A stretch of 64,000 nt of DNA from Luteitalea sp. (GCA_009377495.1 WHTZ01000017.1:1-64000); one strand, 5' to 3'; counted from the first letter of the stretch, positions 27,114 through 35,848 are shown. Notes: generated from the sequence alone by a model not told the origin. Translations and numbers: made by a program.

Positions 27114-27922
27114 CTAAGGTCGTACCGTCAAGTCGTGTCGGTGAACCCTTCCGTCTCTCATGACGAAAGAAACCTCCTTCAAGGATTCTATGTCGTCGAG
27201 CGGATTCCTTGGCACGGCAACGATGTCAGCAGCCTGACCGACCCTCAGAGCGCCCCGCTCCCTTTCCACGCCCAAGAGTCGGGCCGCATCAATCGTCATG
27301 GCGCGCAGAATAGACGCCGGAGGGATTTCCGCCTCTGCAAAGCTATCGACGTAGTCGATGGCAGTGACGCCGCGCGATTCTCCGTTCACATCCGCCATGA
27401 CATCCGTGCCGAATACGACGGTCACGCCGGCCTGATACGCTCGCCGTAGACGCTCAACCCGACGCGCATGAGAACGCATCGCGGCCTCTTTGGTCATGCC
27501 CTGCGCCAGAAGCGCCCTGACGGTAAAGTCGGTGCTGACCAAGACCACTCCGTGCCTCTTGGCCAGCGCGAGATCATCGGCCGTCAGCTCCCAGCCATGC
27601 TCAATGGACGCGACGCGGGCTTCGATTGCGGCACGTGCGCCTGACTGTGTTTGGACGTGAGCGGCGACCTTGACGCCCGCCCGGCCCGCCTCTTCGACGA
27701 CAAACTGAATATCGCCTCCGGAGTACTGATACCGCTGACCGTCCACGACGATCTTGATGACTCTCGCGCCCCAATAGATGTTTTCCCTGATCGCTCTGCG
27801 GAGCTCGTCCCGACTATCGGCAAAGTAGTACTCTGGATTCTCGAGCAGCTTTGGGCAAGACAGATCTCCGCAGAAAAGATCACGAATAGCGCGGCTATGG
27901 CGACTCCGCTCTTCCTATGCAC
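27114..27922 (-). pseudogene. amidohydrolase (imidazolonepropionase-like), internally deleted and frameshifted
   Basis: A signal peptide (MHRKSGVAIAALFVIFSAEICLAQ) starts at 27922 in one frame. A second frame, open from 27914 to the stop at 27114, carries only the C-terminal half of an exported metal-dependent amidohydrolase: CPKLLENPEYYFADSRDELRRA, YWGARVIKIVVDGQRY, VKVAAHVQTQ (His ligand), ASIEHGWELT (His), VVFGTDVMADV (Asp) and GALRVGQAADIVAV. Family members are about 400-430 residues and have an HxH metal site in the N-terminal half, which is missing here. So a deletion joined the signal peptide, out of frame, to the second half. An initiation at the GTG at 27746 would give only about 210 residues. 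Confidence 0.8.
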
Positions 27923-28037
27923 GTCAGAAGCTCCTGTTCTGAGAAGAGATACTCGCAGGTGCTAAGGACTCGTCCCGGGCGCCGTCACATCTCTATCCCC
28001 TTACCCATGAGCTCAGCGCCAGCCCCCATAGGGTAGA

Positions 28038-28054
28038 ATCAATCGAATATTGAT
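28038..28054. promoter_or_regulatory. candidate operator upstream of cytochrome c
   Basis: An AT-rich inverted pair, ATCAAT and ATTGAT with a 5-base spacer, sits 39 bases before the cytochrome c start in an otherwise GC-rich stretch. This is suggestive of a regulator site or promoter only. Confidence 0.3.
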
Positions 28055-28092
28055 GTCGCTGCTAACCTGAACTGTGTGAGAGGTCAGTCAAC

Positions 28093-28485
28093 GTGAAACG
28101 AATGGTAGGAATGTCGTCACTCATCTTCATGTTGAGCGTCTGGCTGGTTGGAGCGTTCCTTGTTGGATCCACGCTCGTCGCGCAGGAGGCCAAAGGATCG
28201 GCCGAGGCGCCAGAGGCCGAGGTCGAGCAGGCCTATACGATGCGGTGCGTTGCGTGCCACGGCGCCGACGGCAATTCGCAGCTTCCGGACATGAGCTTTA
28301 CCGACGGTGTCTGGAAGCATGGCTCGTCAGAAGAGGACATCGCGAAGATCATCACCGAAGGCGTACCCGGGACCGCCATGATGCCGTTCGAGGCGCAGCT
28401 TTCCCCCGAGGAGATCCAAGCACTCGCGAAGTACGTGCGGCAATTCGATCCGAAGCTGCGCGGTGCAGAGAAGCCAAAAGGGTAA
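28093..28485 (+). CDS. class I cytochrome c, exported
   Basis: 130 residues. A signal or membrane anchor (LIFMLSVWLVGAFLVGSTLVAQ) precedes a mono-haem cytochrome c domain with CVACH at 52-56 and a Met axial ligand in AMMPF (Met96 or Met97). The tail ALAKYVRQFD is typical of small c5/c6-like or c-555-like domains. It carries electrons in the periplasm; the tandem GMC dehydrogenases 10-15 kb away lack their own cytochrome subunit and could use a protein like this, but that link is inference. GTG start at 28093 with AGGTCAG upstream; the ATG at 28102 is an alternative. Confidence 0.92.
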   Translation: MKRMVGMSSLIFMLSVWLVGAFLVGSTLVAQEAKGSAEAPEAEVEQAYTMRCVACHGADGNSQLPDMSFTDGVWKHGSSEEDIAKIITEGVPGTAMMPFEAQLSPEEIQALAKYVRQFDPKLRGAEKPKG

Positions 28486-28512
28486 GACCAACCACGAGAG
28501 CACGAAGGTTAG

Positions 28513-28531
28513 ACCACGAAGACTTCGTGGT
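28513..28531. terminator. hairpin between convergent genes
   Basis: Perfect nine-base inverted repeat ACCACGAAG / CTTCGTGGT with a one-base centre, between the cytochrome c stop (28485) and the stop of the convergent TIM-barrel gene (28535). The minus side is followed by TCTAACC rather than a U-run, so it is only a probable bidirectional terminator. Confidence 0.6.
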
Positions 28532-28534
28532 TGA

Positions 28535-29404
28535 TCATACGTCACAGAGCTTCACCGCTTCGCCCAACGAGGCCAGCGGATCCCTGGTCGGGATGAATTC
28601 GTGCGCAAAGTACCCGGTGAAGCCCTTGTCAACAATAGCGCGCGCAATGGCGTCCCACTGGAGCTCCTGCGTGCCGTCCAGCTCATGACGACCGGGCACG
28701 CCGCCCGTGTGGAAGTGCGCGATGTATTCCCAGTTGTCCGTGATGGTTCGGATGACATCGCCCTCCATGATCTGCATGTGGTAGATGTCGTACAGCAGCT
28801 TGACGCGAGGCGAGCCGACCGCTTTCATGACCTCGACGCCAAACGGCGTGTGGTCGCCCTGATAACCCTCGTGATCGACCTTGCTGTTGAGCAACTCGAC
28901 ACACACCGTCACGTCATGATCCTCAGCGACCTTCGCCACCTTGCTCAGCGCGTCAGCGCAGTTGCGCACGGCTTGCTCATCGTTGATGTTGGGCCGCCGG
29001 TTGCCAAAGAAGACAATGAGATTCGGCACGCCTGCTTCGGCCGCCTTCGGGATGGTGGCGGTGAGCGTCGACACAATCGTGTCGTGGTTGGCCGGGTCGT
29101 TCACGCCGTCTGGAATCGAGCCGGCGCCGGGCGAGCCCATCGAGCAGGTCAGGCCGAACTCTTTGGCAATCGCCCAGTCTGACTCCTTCAGAAGGTCGAT
29201 GGCCGTGAGTCCAACCTCCGCCACGCCCTTGCAGAACGTGCGGAATTCGATCTCCTCGTAACACCAGCGGCACACCGACTGCTTCAGCCGTCCCTTCGAG
29301 ACGGCTGCCTCACCCGTCCGGCTGGCGGCTGCAGGATCCACGGCCCCCAAGACCAATGCTGCGCCGCCCGCCGTCGCTAACACATCGCGCCTCGTGACGT
29401 CCAT
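28535..29404 (-). CDS. Tat-exported hydroxypyruvate-isomerase-like TIM barrel
   Basis: 289 residues. Leader MDVTRRDVLATAGGAALVLG has a twin-arginine. The rest matches the hydroxypyruvate isomerase branch of the AP_endonuc_2 fold: KQSVCRWCYEEIEFRTFCKG, IDLLKESDWAIAKEFGL, VCVELLNSKVDHEGYQGDH, KLLYDIYHMQIMEGD, HFHTGGVPGRHELDGTQELQW. Cytoplasmic members interconvert hydroxypyruvate and tartronate semialdehyde; an exported one more likely acts on another keto-sugar. It is the last gene of the minus-strand hexuronate run, 22 bases after the mannonate dehydratase gene. Confidence 0.88.
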   Translation of the reverse strand: MDVTRRDVLATAGGAALVLGAVDPAAASRTGEAAVSKGRLKQSVCRWCYEEIEFRTFCKGVAEVGLTAIDLLKESDWAIAKEFGLTCSMGSPGAGSIPDGVNDPANHDTIVSTLTATIPKAAEAGVPNLIVFFGNRRPNINDEQAVRNCADALSKVAKVAEDHDVTVCVELLNSKVDHEGYQGDHTPFGVEVMKAVGSPRVKLLYDIYHMQIMEGDVIRTITDNWEYIAHFHTGGVPGRHELDGTQELQWDAIARAIVDKGFTGYFAHEFIPTRDPLASLGEAVKLCDV

Positions 29405-29426
29405 GTCGCCCTCCTCCCTTTTCCAC

Positions 29427-30638
29427 TTACCAGCTATGCATCGTGCCGTCGAGTCGCCGATTCACCGGCAGATATGCGGGATCGTACGGATACCTCGCCG
29501 CGAGCCCTTCGTCAATGTCGACTCCCAAGCCTGGCTCATCGCCCGGATACATGTACCCATCCTGGAACGTGTACGCGTGTGGGAACACACGCTCGGTCTC
29601 ATCCAAGTGCGGCATGTATTCTTGGACACCGAAATTGTGGACGGCTAGATCGAAGTGCAGGGCCGCCGCGATGCAGATGGGACTCATGTCGGTAGCGCCG
29701 TGGCAGCCCGTGCGCACCTGGTGCATCTCGGCGAGACTGGCGATCTTCCGCAAGTGCGTGATGCCGCCGGCGTGGACGACCGTCGTCCGGATGTAGTCGA
29801 TGAGCTGTTCCTGTATGAGCTTGTAGCAGTCGAACACACTGTTGAAGACCTCACCGACTGCGATGGGCGTCGTCGTGTGCTGCCGAATGATACGGAAGCC
29901 CTCTTGCAGCTCGGCCGGTGTCGGATCCTCCAGCCACAGGAGGTGATACGGCTCGAGCAGCTTACCGGCGCGGGCCGCCTCGATCGGCGTGAGGCGATGG
30001 TGGGCATCGTGCAATAGATGCACGTCTGGCCCGAATTCGGCACGAACCCGCTCGAAGAGCCCGGGGAGAAAGTTCAAGTATGCCTCAGTGCTCCAACGGC
30101 TCTCGGCGGGCGCCGTGCCAGGCTCGGCCGCCTCATAGAACAGCTTTCCGCGGCCTACGCCGTACGTGCTCGCCAGACCTGGAATGCCAGACTGCACGCG
30201 CACGGCCTTGTAGCCGAGATCGAGATAGTGCGCGACCGCGCGCACCGCGTCCTCGACCGTCTGGCCGTTGGCGTGACCATAGACGAGCACACCGTCACGA
30301 GACCGACCGCCGAGCAGTTGGAACAGCGGCATGCCGGCGGCCTTGGCCTTGATGTCCCAGAGCGCCATATCGACAGCCGAGACAGACGCCATCGTCACGG
30401 GACCACGGCGCCAGTACGCACCGACGTACAGGTACTGCCACGTGTCCTCGATACGACGGGCGTCACGACCAATGAGCAGCGGCACGACATGGTCGTTGAG
30501 GTAACTGGCCACGGCAAGCTCACGACCGTTGAGCGTGGCGTCACCGAGGCCCGTGATCCCGTCTTCGGTCACGAGCTTTAACGTCACGAAGTTACGGCCT
30601 GGACAGCAAACAATCACTTTCGCGTCGACGATGTTCAT
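29427..30638 (-). CDS. manD: D-mannonate dehydratase (enolase superfamily, ManD)
   Basis: 403 residues. The order and spacing of enolase-superfamily residues fit ManD closely: metal ligands Asp211 (with His213 in HDAHHR), Glu237 (WLEDPTP) and Glu263 (AVGEVFN), His313 in GCHGATD, and the usual DGTMHSW terminus. It dehydrates D-mannonate to 2-keto-3-deoxygluconate (KDG). Some ManD relatives dehydrate gluconate or have low activity, but the adjacent KDG kinase and KDPG aldolase genes support the mannonate role. Separated from the kinase gene upstream by a composite palindromic element. Confidence 0.92.
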   Translation of the reverse strand: MNIVDAKVIVCCPGRNFVTLKLVTEDGITGLGDATLNGRELAVASYLNDHVVPLLIGRDARRIEDTWQYLYVGAYWRRGPVTMASVSAVDMALWDIKAKAAGMPLFQLLGGRSRDGVLVYGHANGQTVEDAVRAVAHYLDLGYKAVRVQSGIPGLASTYGVGRGKLFYEAAEPGTAPAESRWSTEAYLNFLPGLFERVRAEFGPDVHLLHDAHHRLTPIEAARAGKLLEPYHLLWLEDPTPAELQEGFRIIRQHTTTPIAVGEVFNSVFDCYKLIQEQLIDYIRTTVVHAGGITHLRKIASLAEMHQVRTGCHGATDMSPICIAAALHFDLAVHNFGVQEYMPHLDETERVFPHAYTFQDGYMYPGDEPGLGVDIDEGLAARYPYDPAYLPVNRRLDGTMHSW

Positions 30639-30681
30639 AGCTCTCGAACCTAAAACAGCCCTGGGGCGCGGCTGATGCGCC

Positions 30682-30756
30682 GGCGCGGCTAACCGCCTCC
30701 GCCAAGGCTACGGCGGTCCGCCGAAGCTTTATGCGAAGGCGGAAGCCGCGCCCTAC
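30682..30756. repeat. composite palindromic element (75 bp), copy 1
   Basis: Outer arms GGCGCGGCT and AGCCGCGCC are followed by CTAC as in the simple palindromes, but the loop holds nested arms: CCGCCTCCGCC on the left and GGCGG-TCCGCCGAAGC-TTTATGCGAAGGCGG on the right, which itself forms a CCGCC/GGCGG hairpin. It fills the 153-base gap between kdgK and manD. The same element, with a longer centre, is at 42937-43071. Confidence 0.8.
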
Positions 30757-30791
30757 TTTGTGTCTTCGTGGTTTCGATCCCGTGACCCTTG

Positions 30792-31817
30792 TCACCTCTG
30801 TACTCGACCGCTCACGTCTCCGCGCGCCACACGCTCCACCTCGGCGACGCTCACGCGGTTGAAGTCACCAGGGATGGTTTGCTTGAGCGCGCTCGCGGCA
30901 ACGGCAAACCGCAGCGCCTCGGCTGGTATTTTACCTGCGAGCAGACCGTAGCCAAGGGCGCCCGCAAAGCTGTCCCCGCCGCCGATGCGGTCGACGAGAC
31001 GCACGTCGTAGCGCTGGCTATGATGGAACTCGCCGGAGTGAACGTCGTAGAGCACCGCGCTCCACCCGTTGTCGCTTGCCGAGTAGCTTTCGCGCAACGT
31101 GATGGCCACGAGCTGGACGCCGTACTCGCGCACGACGCGCTCGGCCACGTCGCGGTAGCCGTCGAGATTCAGTTGGCCGCTGACAACGTCTGTGCCCGCC
31201 ACGTCGAGACCAAGTACGGCCTGGATGTCCTCTTCATTGGCGATGACCACGTCGACTAGCGAGACGAGCGGCCGCATGACCTCTTGCGCTTGCGCCTCGG
31301 TCCACAACTTCTTGCGGAAGTTCAGGTCGAGGCTGACGCGCGCGCCCGATGCCTTCGCCGCCTCGATAGCCTCACGTGTGCACGCGGCAGCCGACGCGCC
31401 AAGGGCCGGCGTAATGCCAGTGGTGTGGAACCAGGCCGCACCCGCACACACGTCTGCCCACGGCACCGTGCCCGGTCTGAGCTCCGTGATCGCGGATCGC
31501 GCGCGATCGTAGATGACGTTGGACGCCCGCTGCGAGGCACCGGTCTCCGCGTAGTAGATGCCAATGCGGTCACCGCCGCGCTGGATGTAGTCGGTGCGCA
31601 CACCCTCCGCACGCAGCGCACGCACGGCTGCCTCTCCGATCGCATGCGTCGGCAGGCGCGTGACGTAGTAGCTCTCGCAGCCGAATTGCGCCAGGCTCAC
31701 GGCGACATTGGCTTCGCCACCGCCAAACGTTGCCTGGAACGCAGGGGATTGCAGATAGCGCTCGAAGCCGGGTGGGCTCAAGCGCAACATGATCTCACCA
31801 AAAGTAACCGTCTTCAT
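30792..31817 (-). CDS. kdgK: 2-keto-3-deoxygluconate kinase (PfkB family)
   Basis: 341 residues with PfkB/ribokinase features: GGGEANVAVSLAQFGCESYYV near residue 32 (sugar binding), and the ATP/anion-hole motif DRIGGGDSFAGALGYG with catalytic Asp282. SLDLNFRKKLW is typical of KDG kinases. It phosphorylates KDG to KDPG, linking mannonate dehydratase to the aldolase encoded upstream. Minus-strand order is eda, kdgK, manD. Confidence 0.9.
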   Translation of the reverse strand: MKTVTFGEIMLRLSPPGFERYLQSPAFQATFGGGEANVAVSLAQFGCESYYVTRLPTHAIGEAAVRALRAEGVRTDYIQRGGDRIGIYYAETGASQRASNVIYDRARSAITELRPGTVPWADVCAGAAWFHTTGITPALGASAAACTREAIEAAKASGARVSLDLNFRKKLWTEAQAQEVMRPLVSLVDVVIANEEDIQAVLGLDVAGTDVVSGQLNLDGYRDVAERVVREYGVQLVAITLRESYSASDNGWSAVLYDVHSGEFHHSQRYDVRLVDRIGGGDSFAGALGYGLLAGKIPAEALRFAVAASALKQTIPGDFNRVSVAEVERVARGDVSGRVQR

Positions 31818-31841
31818 GATGCCCCGTTGACCGACGTTGAC

Positions 31842-31865
31842 GGCGCGGCTGAAACCGCGCCCTAC
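31842..31865 (+). repeat. CTAAAG-type palindrome, copy 4 (altered loop)
   Basis: Arms GGCGCGG and CCGCGCC flank CTGAAA and are followed by CTAC; GAC precedes. It fills the 57-base gap between eda and kdgK. Compared with copy 1 the inner pair is changed (CTAAAG to CTGAAA). Confidence 0.75.
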
Positions 31866-31874
31866 GAGACCCTG

Positions 31875-32528
31875 TCACCGGCCGGCGCGTGCCGTGCGGA
31901 TGCTCTCGACGACTCTTCGGGCGTTCGCGGTCAGCACCTCGTAACGACCCTCTGCAATGGCCTTCGGATCGAGCATTGCGCTACCGACGCCCACGGCACA
32001 CGCACCCGACTTGATCCATTCCCCCACGTTCTCCAGGCTCACCCCGCCGGTCGGCAGAATCTTGATCTGCGGTAAGGGCCCTCGAAGATCACGGACAAAG
32101 CCCGTCCCAAGCGCCGAGGCGGGAAAGACCTTGACGACGTCGGCGCCCGCCTGCCAGGCGCTCAGGATTTCGGTGGGCGAGAAGCACCCGGGCACCACCG
32201 CTACGTCGTAGCGGTGACACAGCTCGATGACACCGTGGTGCAACACGGGCGCCACGATGAACCGTGCGCCCGCGAGGATCGCGTGACGCGCCGTTTCAGG
32301 ATCGAGCACCGTGCCGGCGCCAAGCACGAGGCCGCTCGGAAGTGACGCCGCGATCTCCTCGATGAGTCGCATCGCGCCAGGGACCGTCATCGTCACCTCG
32401 AGCGCACGCACGCCGCCTTCGGCTAACGCGTCGAAGACCGCCCGCACGCGCCCCGGATCCTGCATCCGGATGATCGCGACCACGCCGCTGTTCTCAATCT
32501 CACGAACGATGTCAACGCGTGATGTCAT
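31875..32528 (-). CDS. eda: KDPG aldolase (2-dehydro-3-deoxy-phosphogluconate aldolase)
   Basis: 217 residues, the normal size. Class I aldolase with the Schiff-base Lys133 in VVKVFPAS, Glu44 in ALEVTMT, and conserved GAGTVLDPETA, VVPGCFSPTE and LPTGGV. It splits KDPG into pyruvate and glyceraldehyde 3-phosphate, completing the hexuronate route. It lies between the hexuronate transporter and KDG kinase genes. Confidence 0.95.
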   Translation of the reverse strand: MTSRVDIVREIENSGVVAIIRMQDPGRVRAVFDALAEGGVRALEVTMTVPGAMRLIEEIAASLPSGLVLGAGTVLDPETARHAILAGARFIVAPVLHHGVIELCHRYDVAVVPGCFSPTEILSAWQAGADVVKVFPASALGTGFVRDLRGPLPQIKILPTGGVSLENVGEWIKSGACAVGVGSAMLDPKAIAEGRYEVLTANARRVVESIRTARAGR

Positions 32529-32539
32529 AGGAAGGTGTC

Positions 32540-32694
32540 AGGTGTCAGGGATCAGGGCTGTCTCAGGGAGCAGGTGTCAGGGATCAGGGCTGGTCGGTGC
32601 TCCTTCGGGCGTAGCCGCTCCTGTTGACCTCGCACACCGCATAGCCCTGATACCTCAGGGGCTGATCCCTACTGACCCCTGACCCCTGATCCCT
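32540..32694. repeat. repeat-rich hairpin region between transporter and eda
   Basis: Words GGTGTCAGGGATCAGGGCT (twice on the left, about 32543-32590) face their complements on the right (AGCCCTGAT, CTGATCCCT, CCCTGATCCCT), so the 160-base gap can fold into a long hairpin. The last 33 bases (32662-32694) are repeated exactly at 41034-41066 and run into the stop codon of the transporter gene. Confidence 0.75.
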
Positions 32695-34063
32695 AGTTTA
32701 GGTCCACCGGCTCCAGTCTCGGCGCCAGCAGGTGGACACATCCAAGCGCGACGAGATACGCGAACCCGGCGATGAAAAAGACGATCGCGTAGCTTCCGGT
32801 CGCCTCCAAGAGGCGGCTGGTCACGTCGGCAATGAAGAAGCCACCGAGAGCGCCGGCCATGCCCGCCAGTCCAATCACCGATCCAACGGCGTGCCGTGGA
32901 AACATGTCGGAGGCGATCGTAAAGATGTTCGCTGACCACGCTTGATGCGCCGCGGCGCCTAGGCCCACAAGCCCCACGGCCGCCCACAGACTCGACACCT
33001 GCGACGCAAACACAATCGGCGTCACGGACACCGCGCAGATCAACATCGCTGTCTTTCGCGCACGGTTGGCAGACCAGCCGCGCTTGATGAAGTGCGACGA
33101 CAACCATCCGCCACCCACGCTGCCGATGTCGGATATCAGATAGATGCCGATGAGCGGCGGTCCCATGGACATCAAATCCAACCCGTGGTTGCGGTGGAGG
33201 AAATCCGGCACCCAGAAGAGATACAGCCACCACACCGGGTCGGTCAGGAACTTGCCCATGGCGACGGCCCACGTTTGGCGGAGCGGCAGCAAACGCTGCC
33301 AGGCGATTCGCGCGGTCGGCTCGGGCGGGTCGCTCCGGATGTAGGCGAACTCCTCGCGTGACACGCGCGGATGCGTCTCGGGCACGCCGTAGTAGCGCAG
33401 CCAAGACGCGAGCCAGAGAAACCCGAGCGCGCCCGTAAAGATAAACGCCCAATACCAGCCGTAGGACGCCACGATCGGCGGGACGATCAGCGGCGTGAGG
33501 ATGACCCCCACGTTCGTGCCGGCGTTGAAGATACCCGTCGCGAATGCGCGCTCGCGCTTGGGGAACCATTCGGCAACCGTCTTGATCGACGCGGGAAAGT
33601 TTCCCGCTTCGCCGATGCCGAGCAGGAAGCGGCTGATGGAGAAGCCAATGACCGACGGCGTCCACGCAAGGCCGACGCCGGCAAATACCGCCATCAGCGG
33701 AGCGCCGAACACCGGGCCCTCGGCGTGCAACATCGCCGCCAGCGACCACACGGTCACCGCAATCGAGAAGCCGATGCGCGTGCCGACGCGATCCATCAGC
33801 CATCCCGACGCCGCCATGCCGATCATGTACGCGATCTGAAACGACTTGACGATGTTACCGTAGTCGAGCTCCGACCAGCCAAACTCCTGTTGAAGGGTGG
33901 GCTTCAAGAGACCGATGACTTGACGATCGACGTAATTGATCGTCGTCGCGAAGAAGAGCAATGCACAAATGACCCACCGGTAGCGCCCGATCACGGATGG
34001 CGGCGCCCCGACGTCGGGCGTCGATGGTGCGGTGTCAACGGCTGGCTGAACGTGACTGGGCAA
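32693..34063 (-). CDS. MFS hexuronate transporter (ExuT-like)
   Basis: About 456 residues with 12 predicted membrane segments. ATTINYVDRQVIGLLKPTL near the N-terminus, FLLGIGEAGNFPASIKTVAEWFPKRERAFATGIFNAG and the central loop are hallmarks of the anion:cation symporter MFS branch that includes ExuT (hexuronates) and GudP. The most likely start is the TTG at 34063, 10 bases after the stop of the SDR gene with AGGA upstream; a longer frame exists but would overlap the SDR gene by over 100 bases. Imports glucuronate or galacturonate for the downstream enzymes. Confidence 0.9.
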   Translation of the reverse strand: MPSHVQPAVDTAPSTPDVGAPPSVIGRYRWVICALLFFATTINYVDRQVIGLLKPTLQQEFGWSELDYGNIVKSFQIAYMIGMAASGWLMDRVGTRIGFSIAVTVWSLAAMLHAEGPVFGAPLMAVFAGVGLAWTPSVIGFSISRFLLGIGEAGNFPASIKTVAEWFPKRERAFATGIFNAGTNVGVILTPLIVPPIVASYGWYWAFIFTGALGFLWLASWLRYYGVPETHPRVSREEFAYIRSDPPEPTARIAWQRLLPLRQTWAVAMGKFLTDPVWWLYLFWVPDFLHRNHGLDLMSMGPPLIGIYLISDIGSVGGGWLSSHFIKRGWSANRARKTAMLICAVSVTPIVFASQVSSLWAAVGLVGLGAAAHQAWSANIFTIASDMFPRHAVGSVIGLAGMAGALGGFFIADVTSRLLEATGSYAIVFFIAGFAYLVALGCVHLLAPRLEPVDLN

Positions 34064-34073
34064 GCGATTGGTC

Positions 34074-34847
34074 CTATTGATTGACGCCGCTCGCGAGGAA
34101 GCCGCCGTCGACCACCAGCACATGACCGGTAATGAAGCTTGCCGCCTCGGACGCCAGCAGCACGGCGGCGCCCTGTAGCTCGTCGACCCGGCCAAAGCGC
34201 TTCATCGGCGTTCGCAGCAGGAACTCCTGACCACGCCCCGTGTCGAGCAACTTCGTGTTCAGCTCTGTACGGAACACGCCGGGCGCGATCGCGTTGACGC
34301 TCACACCGTGAGGCGCGAGCTCGATCGCCAACGACTTGGTGAGCGACGCGACAGCCGTCTTGCTGGCCGCGTAAGCCGCCACCTCGTGCAGCGCCACGAA
34401 CGACGAAAGCGACGCGATGTTGATGATGCGCCCCCACCGGCGCTCGACCATGACGGGCGCGAACACCTGACACACCCGCAACGTGCCGGTGAGGTTCGTC
34501 TCGAGGATGCCCTGCCACTCCTCCTCGGGCTGGGTCAACGTCGGTGCGCGCTTGGTACGCCCGGCGCAGCTGACGAGAATATCGGCGGAGCCGAGCGCCT
34601 CGAGGGTCGCGTCGCGCAGGTGCTCGAGGGATGCGCGATCGCTGACGTCGGCCGGACATCGCACCGTGCGTCGGCCGCGCGCCTCAACCTCCGCGGCAAC
34701 CTCATCGACGAGCGCCGTCCGACGACCCGTCGCGACCACATCGGCGCCCGCCTCGGCAAGACCCATTGCCAGCGAGCGACCAATCCCTGAAGTGCCGCCG
34801 ACCACAACTGCGACACGCCCGGTGAGATCGAGTCCACGAAATGCCAT
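34074..34847 (-). CDS. SDR family oxidoreductase (gluconate 5-dehydrogenase/KduD-like)
   Basis: 257 residues from the ATG at 34847. Classical short-chain dehydrogenase: VAVVVGGTSGIGRSLAMGLAE, NNAG-equivalent VSCAGRTKR, catalytic Ser in NIASLSS and YAASK with Tyr/Lys, and LVVDGGFLAS near the end. GRR after the second strand favours NADP. In this hexuronate cluster it could act as a fructuronate reductase-type enzyme or a 2-keto-3-deoxygluconate/gluconate dehydrogenase; the sequence alone does not decide. It lies between the FadR regulator and the transporter genes, 10 bases from the latter. Confidence 0.85.
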   Translation of the reverse strand: MAFRGLDLTGRVAVVVGGTSGIGRSLAMGLAEAGADVVATGRRTALVDEVAAEVEARGRRTVRCPADVSDRASLEHLRDATLEALGSADILVSCAGRTKRAPTLTQPEEEWQGILETNLTGTLRVCQVFAPVMVERRWGRIINIASLSSFVALHEVAAYAASKTAVASLTKSLAIELAPHGVSVNAIAPGVFRTELNTKLLDTGRGQEFLLRTPMKRFGRVDELQGAAVLLASEAASFITGHVLVVDGGFLASGVNQ

Positions 34848-34855
34848 GGTTAGGT

Positions 34856-35020
34856 GAGAAGGTAACAAGGCGACAAGGTGACAAGGTACAGGTGCGAGGG
34901 GCCAGGTGCGAGGTGCGAGGGCTGTCTCAGGCTCCAGGTGTCAGCGCTGCAGGTACCAGGGCCTGCCTCACGGACCTCGCACCTTCACCGCGTCACCCGG
35001 TCACCTTGTCACCCTTCTCC
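34856..35020. repeat. long inverted repeat spanning the SDR-fadR gap
   Basis: The left arm (34856-34886, GAGAAGGTAACAAGG plus ACAAGGTG repeats) is complementary to the right arm (34990-35020, GTCACC repeats ending CCCTTCTCC). Between them are several GGTGCGAGG words facing CCTCGCACC. The right arm runs into the last codons of the regulator gene, so the regulator's final residues (EKGDKVTG) are encoded by repeat DNA. Confidence 0.7.
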
Positions 35021-35772
35021 ATGGTGCCAGCGGCTGCGACCGCTGCTGGATCGTCACTTTCATCCTCGGCGAGGTGTCGCTCGCGCGATGTGCGCAAGTG
35101 AGTATCCATCGCGCCACGTGCGCGGTCAGCATTGTGCGTGCGCAGCGCGTGGTAAATGGCCCGGTGCATGTCGGCAGCCTCCTTGAGACCCGGACCGTGA
35201 GCCCGGTCTGCCGTCCGGCGGCGCTGCTCATAGAACAACGCCGAGACCATCTCCACCAGCGACGCGAGAATCGGATTCCCGGACGAGTCAGCCACCGCCC
35301 GATGGAAGCGGATGTCGTGCACGAGGAATGCCTGCTGGTCGTCCATCGAGGCGTACATGCCGGTAATTTCTTCAGCGATCGTCGCAAGCTGATCACCGGT
35401 GGCGCGCTCAGCGGCCAGCCCCGCGACGCCGACCTCGAGCACGCGTCGCGCTTCGAACATTTCGGTCGCCGTGAAGCCGTGGAGCGCGGCGAGAAAGCTC
35501 AATGGCTCGCTCCCCAGCATCGGCGGACCGCCACGGATGAAGGTCCCCGCGCCGTGCCGAGACTGCACGACGCCCATCGCCGCCAGTGCCCGCAGCCCAG
35601 CACGCACGCTCGGGCGAGAGACCCCGATATGCACGGCCAGTTCTCGCTCAGCCGGCAACCGGTCACCCGGCTTCAAGCCGCCCCGCTCGATGAGGCCACG
35701 GACGTGGGCCACCACCTTTTCAGCCGCAACGCTGTGGAACCGTGTGAGTGACGAAACGTCCGTCGAGGTCAT
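34993..35772 (-). CDS. GntR/FadR-family transcriptional regulator (hexuronate cluster)
   Basis: 259 residues from the ATG at 35772 (the frame is open further up but without sense). N-terminal winged helix (VAAEKVVAHVRGLIERGGLKPGDRL, RELAVHIGVSRPSVRAGLRALAAMGVV, RHGAGTF) and a C-terminal all-helical FCD sensor domain with metal/ligand residues in the region EARRVLEVGVAGLAAERAT and HDIRFHRAVADSSGNP. FCD regulators commonly sense sugar acids and repress their catabolic genes. About 65 per cent similar by eye to the regulator at 44804-45607. It heads the SDR-transporter-eda-kdgK-manD run. Confidence 0.92.
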   Translation of the reverse strand: MTSTDVSSLTRFHSVAAEKVVAHVRGLIERGGLKPGDRLPAERELAVHIGVSRPSVRAGLRALAAMGVVQSRHGAGTFIRGGPPMLGSEPLSFLAALHGFTATEMFEARRVLEVGVAGLAAERATGDQLATIAEEITGMYASMDDQQAFLVHDIRFHRAVADSSGNPILASLVEMVSALFYEQRRRTADRAHGPGLKEAADMHRAIYHALRTHNADRARGAMDTHLRTSRERHLAEDESDDPAAVAAAGTMEKGDKVTG

Positions 35773-35811
35773 ACCAATAGCGCACCTTTGAGGACTGCTG
35801 GGCTGCAGAAG

Positions 35812-35848
35812 ATACCACTCATACGAGAAGCATGTCAAACACTCGTAT
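35812..35848. promoter_or_regulatory. candidate operator upstream of the FadR-type regulator
   Basis: ATACCACTCATACGAG followed 14 bases later by the inverted CTCGTAT (arms ATACGAG 35821-35827 and CTCGTAT 35842-35848), 40-76 bases before the regulator start. The word ATACCAC also occurs in the operator-like site before xylB (45744), which lies next to the paralogous regulator gene. Inference only. Confidence 0.35.

Noticed and set aside
30592..30795. 67-residue frame (GRGFRLRIKLRRT) in the kdgK-manD gap
   Set aside because: Produced by the composite palindrome; the same peptide appears at 42790-43122 inside the other copy, so it is repeat translation, not a gene.
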